DNA of 64,000 bases from Planktothrix sp. PCC 11201 (GTDB taxonomy: Bacteria; Cyanobacteriota; Cyanobacteriia; Cyanobacteriales; Microcoleaceae), in contig NZ_LT797710.1 of assembly GCF_900009135.1 (NCBI RefSeq), positions 646,825 to 710,824 on the forward strand, in the 5' to 3' direction. Numbering within the stretch: the first letter of the stretch is position 1; each line of letters opens with the position of its first letter. Positions 16,856-29,100 of this stretch are shown piece after piece. The translations under genes were made by a program, and so were the position numbers. The notes beneath the pieces are model-generated. The model was not told the origin of the DNA. It was given only the letters and a program-made list of their open reading frames with translations, and searched no databases.

Positions 16856-16999
16856 GTTCGTTTAGAGGAGTTAAGGAGATGGTCAGTTAAAGGATTTGAA
16901 AAGTATTTAATCTTTTATTTATCCTTTGAAGATCGGATTTTAATTGTTCGCATTCTTCACTCGACTAGAGATATTGAAAGAATTTTAAAAGAAGAATAA
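16856..16999 (+). pseudogene. parE: Truncated ParE toxin (C-terminal half only)
   Basis: The frame from 16856 to the TAA at 16997-16999 encodes about 47 residues that match the C-terminal half of ParE: LRRWSVKGFEKYLIFY, then DRILIVRILHSTRDIERIL. The N-terminal half, normally about 45-50 residues, is absent. The frame begins directly at the parD stop codon with no usable start; an ATG at 16854 runs into a stop after three codons. The remnant therefore marks a deletion that disarmed a ParDE module while sparing the antitoxin. Confidence 0.8.
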
Positions 17000-17054
17000 C
17001 GGTTGACTATTCTTGATCAAAACAAGCGAGCGAGGACGCTCGCACTACTACAAT

Positions 17055-18206
17055 TTAACGATTTAAAACCCGTTTTAACGCGGATAATAATAACAGAACA
17101 TTTTCAGGACGGCTATTATATCCCATCAGTCCCACTCGCCAAACTTGACCCGCTAATTCTCCTAAACCATTGCCAATTTCAATATTATATTCCGTTAAAA
17201 GTTGACGAGAAATAGCTTTTCCATCCACTCCTTCAGGAATACGAACAGTTGTTAATGTGGGTAAACGATAATCTTCATGAACATGACAAACTAATCCCAA
17301 ATCATGTAACCCCTCCCATAATAATTTAGCATTAGTTAGATGACGATTCCAACTCGCTTCTAATCCTTCTTGTGCTAAAATTCTGAGGGCTTCTCGCAAG
17401 GCATAATTCATATTAACCGGGGCGGTATGATGATAAACTCGATCCTGACCCCAATATTGAGAAAGCAGAGAAACATCTAAATACCAATTCGCCACTTTTG
17501 TTGGACGTTTTTTTAAGATTTCAACAGCCCGAGGACTCATGGTAAACGGCCCCAAACCGGGGGGACAACCTAAGCCTTTCTGACTACAACTATAGGATAA
17601 ATCCACACCCCAAGTATCCAAAAATAGTGGCACACCCCCTAAACTGGTGACGGTATCTACTAATAGCAAACAATCAAATTCTCGACACAATTCTCCCAAC
17701 CCTTCCAACGGTTGACGGGCGCCTGTCGAGGTTTCTGCATGAACTAGGGCCAACACCTTGGGACGATGGGTTTCTAACCCTTGCCGCAGTTCTTCTAAAC
17801 TAAAAACTCGCCCCCAAGGTTTAACTAATTTTCGCACATCAGCCCCATAACGGCCCGCCATATCCACCAAACGATGGCCAAAATACCCCATCACCGCCAC
17901 TAAAACCACATCCCCAGGTTCAACAATATTCGCCAGCGTTGCTTCCATAGCAGCACTTCCGGTGCCACTCATGGGGATAGTCATGGGGTTATCCGTTTGC
18001 CAAGCGTAGCGCAGCAGGGTTTGTACCTCGTCCATCAGTTGCAAAAAATAGGGGTCAAGGTGTCCGACGGGGGGCATGGCCAGTGCCTGCAATACCCGGG
18101 GGTTGGCATTGGATGGCCCCGGCCCTAACAATAGACGGGGCGGGAGATTCAATTCCGGGGGAATAATGCGGTTTTTATTATTAACGGAGGCAGAAACTGT
18201 ATTCAT
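17055..18206 (-). CDS. Class V aminotransferase, alanine/serine-glyoxylate aminotransferase type
   Basis: This 383-aa PLP enzyme follows the alanine-glyoxylate aminotransferase pattern. It has LLLGPGPSNANPRVLQAL at the N-terminus, PMSGTGSAAMEATLANI, HAETSTGARQPLEG, LLVDTVTSLGGVPL with the PLP-ring aspartate, and SYSCSQKGLGCPPGLGPF with the Schiff-base lysine. The C-terminal NIEIGNGLGELAGQVWRVGLMG motif fits too. Such enzymes act in photorespiratory glyoxylate disposal. In cyanobacteria the same family was long annotated as a soluble hydrogenase small subunit, which is a historical misnomer. The start is ATG 18206, divergent from apcE across a long leader. Confidence 0.86.
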   Translation of the reverse strand: MNTVSASVNNKNRIIPPELNLPPRLLLGPGPSNANPRVLQALAMPPVGHLDPYFLQLMDEVQTLLRYAWQTDNPMTIPMSGTGSAAMEATLANIVEPGDVVLVAVMGYFGHRLVDMAGRYGADVRKLVKPWGRVFSLEELRQGLETHRPKVLALVHAETSTGARQPLEGLGELCREFDCLLLVDTVTSLGGVPLFLDTWGVDLSYSCSQKGLGCPPGLGPFTMSPRAVEILKKRPTKVANWYLDVSLLSQYWGQDRVYHHTAPVNMNYALREALRILAQEGLEASWNRHLTNAKLLWEGLHDLGLVCHVHEDYRLPTLTTVRIPEGVDGKAISRQLLTEYNIEIGNGLGELAGQVWRVGLMGYNSRPENVLLLLSALKRVLNR

Positions 18207-21624
<3,418 letters not shown>

Positions 21625-21627
21625 AAT

Positions 21628-21790
21628 CAGTGATCAGTGATCAGTAAACAGTTATCAGTGCAAGAGTTAATAGTCAAGAGTTAGTTAACTGATAACTAAT
21701 AACTGGTAGGGGCGGGTTCTTTTAGAGCTTTGTTGATCACCGCGCATCTCGATGAACCCGCCCCTACAACCGATCACTGATTATATCCCT
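21628..21790. repeat. TGATAACTGAT-type array flanking MITE-like copy 2
   Basis: Immediately after the apcE stop come units such as CAGTGATCAGTGATCAG and ACTGATAACTAATAACTG, then the 62-bp unit at 21706-21767, then CGATCACTGATTA. The arrangement mirrors the spacer at 5930-6165. No gene lies here. A short run ATGGAGGGATTTTTGTTG follows at about 21801 and may help terminate apcE. Confidence 0.75.
21706..21767 (-). mobile_element. 62-bp MITE-like palindromic element, copy 2
   Basis: This copy is the reverse complement of 6043-6104 with a few mismatches and the same 62-base length. Its ends are GTAGGGGCGGGTTC and GAACCCGCCCCTAC, a nearly perfect terminal inverted repeat. It sits between apcE and the aer cluster. 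Confidence 0.65.
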
Positions 21791-21826
21791 CTGTGTTGCT
21801 ATGGAGGGATTTTTGTTGCCAAATTA

Positions 21827-21860
21827 TATAGCAATCCTATTTGAGTTGTATTCAAAATTC
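21827..21860 (+). repeat. 34-bp inverted repeat, left copy, at the aerA start
   Basis: The sequence starting TATAGCAATCCTATTTGAG and running to 21860 reappears in inverse orientation at 37643-37676 with a single mismatch. The left copy ends 10 bases before the aerA ATG. It may be the remnant end of an insertion element, and the pair brackets 15.8 kb of the cluster. Confidence 0.85.
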
Positions 21861-21870
21861 CTGTTCAACT

Positions 21871-24800
21871 ATGATTAATGGCAAACAAGATTCAGTAGAA
21901 AATTCAACCTGGTTAGGGGATTCTAACAACACAAATTCACAATTAAATTATCAAACAATAGCAGCCTTATTGTTATCAAATCCATTAGTAGAAGATTGCT
22001 ATGTACATTTGCGTGAGGGCGAATTAATCGCTTATATCGTTTATTCACAGAATCGGTACCCAGAGCAGTTATCCTCTTTTGTACAGTCAAAATTATCAGA
22101 CAATTTACTGCCAGGTATTTATATTGGCATTTCCTGTCTGCCCTTGACAGCCACAGGTCATGTAGATGAAATATCCCTAAAAAATATAGAGATTGCTGAT
22201 TCAGGTTTAGCACAATATACCGAAAATAAACTAAAATCTTTGCCAGAAATTGAGCAAGTTGCTGTGGTAGTCACATCCAAAACCGAAAAAAGTTCCCCGC
22301 TACATTTATCGGAACTGCTACCATTAAAAGAAAGGGAAACAGTTACAGAAAAAAATCAACAATTTAAAGAAAAGATCCATCAACCAAGTCAATCTTCTAG
22401 TTCCCAACTTGCTATCAGTCATGGAAAAGCTTTGATAGAGTCTGAATTACAAGCAAAAACCTTGGCAGAAGCACTTTTAAAATCGGCTCAACATCATCAA
22501 AATCAGGGGATTATTTATATTAAAAATAACGATTCTCGGGCTTTTCAAACCTACCCCCAATTATGGAATGAAGCCCAAAGAATCAACAATGGGTTAAAAA
22601 AACTTGGTTTGCAGGTTCAAGATAAAGTTATTTTTCAGCTATCAGAAAATTCTGATATTATTCCCGCTTTCTGGGGATGTATTTTAGGGGGATTTATTCC
22701 TGTTATTATCTCAGTCCCACCAACCTACAAAGACTTTAATAATGAAATCAATAAAATTTGTCAGGTATGGGAGCTATTAGACCAACCTCTAATTATTACC
22801 AATGAAGCCAGACAACAGGAAGTAAAAACTTTAGAAAAATGGCTGTCTAATCAAACCTTAAAAATCAGTTGTATTGAGCAATTAAAAACCCACGCTCCCG
22901 CCCAAACTTATCATATAAATCAACCCGATGATCTAGCTTTCTTTAACCTGACATCAGGTAGCACGGGAATCTCTAAATGTGTCGCATTAACCCATAAAAA
23001 CCTTCTCTCTCGTGCTAGGGGGACTAACCTACTTTGTGAATATAATAACGAAGATATTATCCTCAATTGGTTACCCTTTGACCATATTGGTAGTATTTCT
23101 GATTGGCATATTCGCTGTGTTGATTTAGGTTGCCAAATGATATATGTACAAACTGAATATATCTTGGGTCGTCCTCTCAATTGGTTAGATTTAATTAATC
23201 AATATCGTATCACCCATAGTTGGGCTCCTAATTTTGCCTATAATCTTATTAATGAAGCCCTGATAAAAGAGACATCCCAAGTTTGGAATTTAGACTCTAT
23301 TAAATTCTTTTTAGCCGCTGGAGAGTCGGTTTCTAATCAAGCGGTAGGAGAATTTATTGAGAAACTTCATCGGCACTATAATTTGAAAAAAACTGCCGTC
23401 CGTCCGGCTTTTGGTATGGCAGAAATGGGGTCAGGAATTACTTATTATCAACCAACAGATGAACAACCTTTATTATTTCATACCATTGATAAATCTTCTT
23501 TAAATCAATCCTTAAAACGAGTCCATTCTGAACATCCCAATGCCACAACTTTTACTGATTTAGGATTGCCAATTTCCGGTATTTCTATTAGAATTGTCAA
23601 TCAAGAAAATGAACTACTTCCAGAGGAAACGATTGGTCATTTACAGGTAAAAGGAGACTCGGTTTCACCAGGTTATTATAAAAACCCTAAAGCCAATCAA
23701 GAAGCCTTTTTAGAAGATGGCTGGTTTAAGACAGGAGATTTAGGATTTATTAGTCATGGGCATCTGGTAATTACCGGAAGAAGCAAAGAAACTATTATTA
23801 TTAACGGGGTTAATTATTACAGTCACGAAATTGAAACAGTTGTTGAAACAATAGAAGGAGTAGAAGCTTCTTATACCGCGGCTTGTGCTGTTAAAGCATC
23901 GGGAAATAATTCGGATCAATTAGCCATATTTTTTAGTGCGGAAACCTTTGATAAAAATGATTTAGCTGCTCTGCTTAAAAAGATTAGACAAAAAGTAATT
24001 AACAGTTTTGGAGTTAATCCAGAATATTTAATTCCCTTAAATAAAAATGAAATTCCTAAAACTTCTATCGGTAAAATTCAGCGATCGCAGTTAATTAAAC
24101 GGTTTGAAACAGGTGAATTTAAGCCAATTATTAAAGAAGTAGATATTGTCTTAGAAAATGCTAATACAATTCCAGACTGGTTTTATCGAAAAGTTTGGAA
24201 AGCCAAATATCCGGTTAATCTTAAGTTAGCTTTCGGTGAAAATTACACCGTAATTTTTCTTGATCAGTTAGGTTTAGGACAATTCTTAACTGAGCAACTC
24301 ACGGCAAAAAACTTACCCTATATAGCGGTTTTATCGGCAGATAATTTTTCTCAATTAAGCAGCGATCGCTATACAATAAAACCTGGAGAAACAGAACACT
24401 ATAGACTATTAATGGAGTCTTTAGCAGAGCAGAACATCACTATTAGCAATGTTATACACCTGTTGGACTATCAGGAATATGAAGGAGAAATTGCTAGTAT
24501 AGAACAGCTAGAAAAGGCACAAGAGCAAGGAATTTATAGCTTACTATTTCTGGTTCAAGCCCTGGCTAAAATTCAGGATACGGAAAAAACAGTTGAATTA
24601 CTTTTTGTTTCAAGTTATAGTCAATTAGTTGATCCTAAAGATGATATTGCATATCAAAAATCTCCCGTTTTAGGAATTATCAAAAGCCTAGCCCAAGAAA
24701 ACCCTTGGTTAAATAGTCGTCATCTTGATTTACCTGTTAATAACTCTGAAGTAAATGGGGCTTATATTCTGCAAGAATTGTTGGTTTTGTCAAGGGAAAG

Positions 24801-26166
24801 AGAAATTGCCTATCGCCGGGGAATCCGTTTTATCACGGGCTTAGAAAAAGTCAATTTATCCCAACAAACAAAACAAGAATTACCGTTTAAATCAGGAGGA
24901 ATATATTTAATTACCGGGGGACTGGGAGGAATTGGGATAGAAATTGCCCAATATTTACTCAAAAATTATCAAGCTCGTTTACTATTGATAGGAAAAACCT
25001 CCTTACCCGAGAAAAGCAGATGGAATGAGCATCTCAAAAAAGAAGATAAGTATGCCTTAAAAATTAAAAATCTACAAGCATTAGAACAACTTGGGGGAGA
25101 AGTTATTTATAAAGCGGTAGATGTGGCTAATTTAACTCAGTTACAGCAAGCGTTAGAACAGGTGAAAGTGCAGTGGCAAGGGGAACTAGATGGGGTGATT
25201 CATCTAGCAGGAATTTACCAAGAAAATTTACTTCTAAACGAAACGAAACAAAGTTTAGCAGAAACCCTTCGTCCCAAAGTATTAGGAACTTGGATATTGC
25301 ATCAACTACTCAAAGAAACCCAGGGAATTTTTATTAGTTTTTCCTCTTTAGCTAGTTTTTTTGGTGGTGCAACTATTGGAGGATATGCTGCTGCTAATAG
25401 TTTTTTAGAACATCTAAACGACTATCAAAAATCTCAGAATTTATCCCCAAGTTATTGTTATAGTTGGACAACTTGGCAGGAAACAGGTATAAGTAAAGGC
25501 TACCAGATGAAATATTTGACCCAAGCTCAAGGTTATTACGATATGACTGTGCAGCAAGGATTAAATTCATTTTTAGCCGGATTATATCATAACCAAGAAC
25601 AGTTAATCATTGGTTTAGAAGGCAGTAATCCTAAAATTAGGCGTTTTACATCCCAGTCTGAAGGATTACAAAAATTAACCGCTTATTACACCTTCAAACA
25701 TTCTGCTAAATCTATTAATTTAGCGGCTAATTTGCTCCTAAAAGATCGCTTTGGAACTCCCTATAACTGTGAATTGCGTCCGCGACAATCCCTACCCCTA
25801 AATGACAAAGGTGAAATAGATAGGGAACAATTACTTAATGAAATTCAGCGTCAACAGAATAGGGAATGGATAGTGCCAAGAAATGAGGCGGAAAGTAAAA
25901 TGGCTCAAATTTGGCAAAACGTGCTAAATTTATCCAAAATAAGTATTAACGACAATTTTTTTGAACTAGGAGGACATTCTCTACTTGCTAGTCAAGTAAT
26001 ATCTCGTTTACGCGATATTTTTTCGGTTGAATTGTCATTGCAAAGTTTATTAGAATACCCAACAATTGCTAGTTTGACTCAAACCATTGAGGTGCTTAAT
26101 GTAGTACGAAACAATCAAATTTCGATTACAGAAACACAAGCAGATTACGAACAAGGAGAATTATGA
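21871..26166 (+). CDS. aerA: Aeruginosin synthetase loading module AerA (A-KR-ACP)
   Basis: This 1431-aa hybrid loading protein would activate an aryl-pyruvate, reduce it to an aryl-lactate and hold it on a carrier. Residues 1-110 resemble an adenylation C-terminal subdomain (LIAYIVYSQNRYPE, then LPLTATGHVDE). The main adenylation domain spans about 195-760, with LTSGSTGISKC near 359 and the TGDLGFISHGHLVITGRSKE region. A ketoreductase spans about 790-1250, with LITGGLGGIGIEIAQYLL near 1013 and catalytic GGYAAANSF near 1169. The carrier domain has LGGHSLLA near 1366. The ATG at 21871 is used; the in-frame TTG at 21841 lies inside a repeat. The stop overlaps the aerB start (ATGA). The aryl-pyruvate assignment is family knowledge for AerA and is not read from the pocket. 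Confidence 0.88.
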   Translation: MINGKQDSVENSTWLGDSNNTNSQLNYQTIAALLLSNPLVEDCYVHLREGELIAYIVYSQNRYPEQLSSFVQSKLSDNLLPGIYIGISCLPLTATGHVDEISLKNIEIADSGLAQYTENKLKSLPEIEQVAVVVTSKTEKSSPLHLSELLPLKERETVTEKNQQFKEKIHQPSQSSSSQLAISHGKALIESELQAKTLAEALLKSAQHHQNQGIIYIKNNDSRAFQTYPQLWNEAQRINNGLKKLGLQVQDKVIFQLSENSDIIPAFWGCILGGFIPVIISVPPTYKDFNNEINKICQVWELLDQPLIITNEARQQEVKTLEKWLSNQTLKISCIEQLKTHAPAQTYHINQPDDLAFFNLTSGSTGISKCVALTHKNLLSRARGTNLLCEYNNEDIILNWLPFDHIGSISDWHIRCVDLGCQMIYVQTEYILGRPLNWLDLINQYRITHSWAPNFAYNLINEALIKETSQVWNLDSIKFFLAAGESVSNQAVGEFIEKLHRHYNLKKTAVRPAFGMAEMGSGITYYQPTDEQPLLFHTIDKSSLNQSLKRVHSEHPNATTFTDLGLPISGISIRIVNQENELLPEETIGHLQVKGDSVSPGYYKNPKANQEAFLEDGWFKTGDLGFISHGHLVITGRSKETIIINGVNYYSHEIETVVETIEGVEASYTAACAVKASGNNSDQLAIFFSAETFDKNDLAALLKKIRQKVINSFGVNPEYLIPLNKNEIPKTSIGKIQRSQLIKRFETGEFKPIIKEVDIVLENANTIPDWFYRKVWKAKYPVNLKLAFGENYTVIFLDQLGLGQFLTEQLTAKNLPYIAVLSADNFSQLSSDRYTIKPGETEHYRLLMESLAEQNITISNVIHLLDYQEYEGEIASIEQLEKAQEQGIYSLLFLVQALAKIQDTEKTVELLFVSSYSQLVDPKDDIAYQKSPVLGIIKSLAQENPWLNSRHLDLPVNNSEVNGAYILQELLVLSREREIAYRRGIRFITGLEKVNLSQQTKQELPFKSGGIYLITGGLGGIGIEIAQYLLKNYQARLLLIGKTSLPEKSRWNEHLKKEDKYALKIKNLQALEQLGGEVIYKAVDVANLTQLQQALEQVKVQWQGELDGVIHLAGIYQENLLLNETKQSLAETLRPKVLGTWILHQLLKETQGIFISFSSLASFFGGATIGGYAAANSFLEHLNDYQKSQNLSPSYCYSWTTWQETGISKGYQMKYLTQAQGYYDMTVQQGLNSFLAGLYHNQEQLIIGLEGSNPKIRRFTSQSEGLQKLTAYYTFKHSAKSINLAANLLLKDRFGTPYNCELRPRQSLPLNDKGEIDREQLLNEIQRQQNREWIVPRNEAESKMAQIWQNVLNLSKISINDNFFELGGHSLLASQVISRLRDIFSVELSLQSLLEYPTIASLTQTIEVLNVVRNNQISITETQADYEQGEL

Positions 26167-29100
26167 AAATCGTAGAATTTTTATCCTACTTAAATAGTTT
26201 AGAAATTAAACTTTGGCTAGAAGCAGAAAAGTTAAAATATCAAGCTCCTCCGGGAGTAATGACCGCCGAAATTAAGCAAGAAATTGGAAACAGAAAGACA
26301 GAAATTATTGCTTTTTTAAAAATAGCAAAAATATCTGCTCATGCCAGTGAATTGGCTATTACTCCTGTTGGCAGGGATGGAGATTTACCCCTCTCTTTTG
26401 CTCAACAAAGAATGTGGTTTCTCCATCAGATGGATAGTCAAAATCCTTCTTACAATGAAAGTCCAACTATCCGTCTAACGGGTAATCTCAATATTGCAGT
26501 TTTAGAACAAAGTCTTAATGCTATTATTGAACGCCACGAAATTCTGCGGACAACTTTTCCGATGATTGACGGTAAACCCGTCCAGAAAATTTTACCTTCC
26601 CTTCAGATTAACTTAATTGTTGTTAATTTACAAGATTTACCCAGCAATCAAATAGAAGAAATTATTGCTCAAGAACTGCAAAAACCCTTTGACTTAACCC
26701 AAGCTCCCTTAGTGCGATTTACCCTCTTAGATTTAAGTCAAGAATCTTATATTTTAGTGCCAGTTATTCATCATATTATTATTGATGGTTGGTCAAAAGG
26801 AATATTCTTTAAAGAATTATCTTATTTTTATCAATCTTTCCTGTCAAAAACCCCTGTAAATTTACCTCAACTACCTATTCAATATGCGGATTTTGCTGTC
26901 TGGCAACGACAATGGTTACAAGGAGAAATCCTAGAAAATCAACTTAATTATTGGCAAAAACAATTAGCCGATGCTCCGCCTTTATTAGAACTTCCCACCG
27001 ATCAACCCCGACCTTCTATTCCCACCTTTCAAGGCCATACCCTGAGCTTTCAAATTGACCCCGATCTCACCGATAAACTTAAAACCCTTAGTCAAAGATC
27101 GGGTGTGACTCTGTTTATGACTTTGCTGGCTGCTTTCACGACCTTACTATTTCGTTATAGTCATCAAGAAGATATTCTAATTGGCACACCAGTTGCTAAC
27201 CGTAATCGCCAGGAAATAGAACCCCTAATGGGCTTTTTTGTCAATACTTTAGTGATGAGAAATTCATTGCAAGGAAATCCTACTTTTGGGGAATTATTGC
27301 AACAAGTCCGCCAGGGTGTTTTAGGAGCCTACGCCAACCAGGATGTGCCTTTTGAACAGGTTGTAGATGTTTTACAAATAGAGCGGAGTTTAAGTTATAA
27401 TCCTCTATTTCAGGTGATATTTGCCTTACAAAATGCCCCTTTAGGAGACTTAAACTTACCTGGTCTCAAGGCGACATCCCTAGCCGTAGAAAACGTCAGG
27501 GTAAAATTTGATCTCAGTCTCGTTTTAGAAGAAACCGAAACCGAAACAGGAAATTATTTAGAGGGTTTTTGGGAATATAGTAGTGATCTTTTTACCCCCG
27601 AAAGAATAACTCGTCTGGTGGGTCATTTTCAAACATTATTAAAGGGTATTGTCACCAATCCTCAGCAACGAGTAGAGGAATTACCGCTATTGACAGAAGC
27701 AGAAAAATACCAACTGTTAGTAGACTGGAATCAAACCGAAAGCCCTTATCCCCGTGATCAGTGTATTCACCAATTATTTGAAGAACAAGTTACTAAAAAT
27801 CCCGATGCTATAGCAATTATTTATGAACAGGAATCTCTTACCTATCAACAGTTAAATCAAAAAGCTAATCAATTAGCCCATTACCTGAAATCTTTAGGAG
27901 TAGAAACTGACAGCTTAGTCGGTATTTGTGTAGAACGTTCTTTAGAAATGATTGTGGGATTATTGGGCATTCTCAAAGCAGGTGGAGCCTATGTACCTCT
28001 CGATCCAGATTATCCCCAAGAACGCCTAAGCTTTATGCTTACCGATACTCAAGTTAAAGTCCTGTTAACTAAGGAGTCTTTCATCGCCTCTTTTCCAACC
28101 CATCAAGCCCGTATCGTCTGTTTAGATAAAGATTGGGAGACTATTAACCAAGAAAGTCAAGATAATCTTAATGGTGCGGTTTCTGCGGAGAATCTAGCCT
28201 ACATAATTTATACTTCGGGTTCTACGGGAATTCCCAAAGGAGTTGTCGTCAATCATCAAGCAGTGAATCGACTGGTCTTAAATACCAATTATATCCAGTT
28301 GACCTCGGATGACCGGATTGTTCAAGCATCCAATATCGCTTTTGATGCAGCCACCTTTGAAATTTGGGGAGCCTTGCTGAATGGAGCTAAGATAGTGATT
28401 CTGACCAAATCCCTATTACTTTCGCCCCAAGAATTCGCCCTCAGTCTCAAGGAAAACCAGATCAGTGTCTTATTTTTAACTACAGCCTTATTCAATCAGT
28501 TAGCCAGTTTAGTCCCCCAGGCTTTTAGTGAGTTGCGATACCTACTTTTTGGCGGAGAAGCAGTTGATCCGAAATGGGTACAAGAGGTACTAGATAAAGG
28601 TGCGCCGGAAAAATTGCTTCATGTTTATGGGCCAACGGAAAATACCACATTTTCGTCTTGGTATTTAGTGGAAGACTTACCCGCTAAGGCGATCACCATT
28701 CCGATTGGTCAACCCATTTCTAATACACAAATCTATTTGCTAGACAAAAACCTGCAACCTGTGCCGATTGGTGTGCCGGGAGAGTTATACCTGGGAGGGG
28801 CGGGGTTAGCGCGAGGCTATCTGAATCGTTTGGAGTTAACTCAAGAAAGATTTATTCCTCATCCCTTTGAGAATCAAAATTCTAAATTATATAAAACTGG
28901 GGATTTAGTTCGTTACCAAAACCAGGGACAAATTGAATTTATCGGTCGGATTGATGATCAAGTAAAAATTAGGGGTTTTAGAATTGAGTTAGGAGAAATA
29001 GAAGCGGTTATTACTGACCATCCTCAAGTGCGAAAAGGAATTGTGATGGTCAGGGAAGATGAAGGAGGAACCAAGCGTTTATCTGCCTATATTATTCCTG

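Noticed and set aside
17003..17215. 70-residue frame antisense to the class V aminotransferase end
   Set aside because: It overlaps a well-supported gene and has no independent signal.
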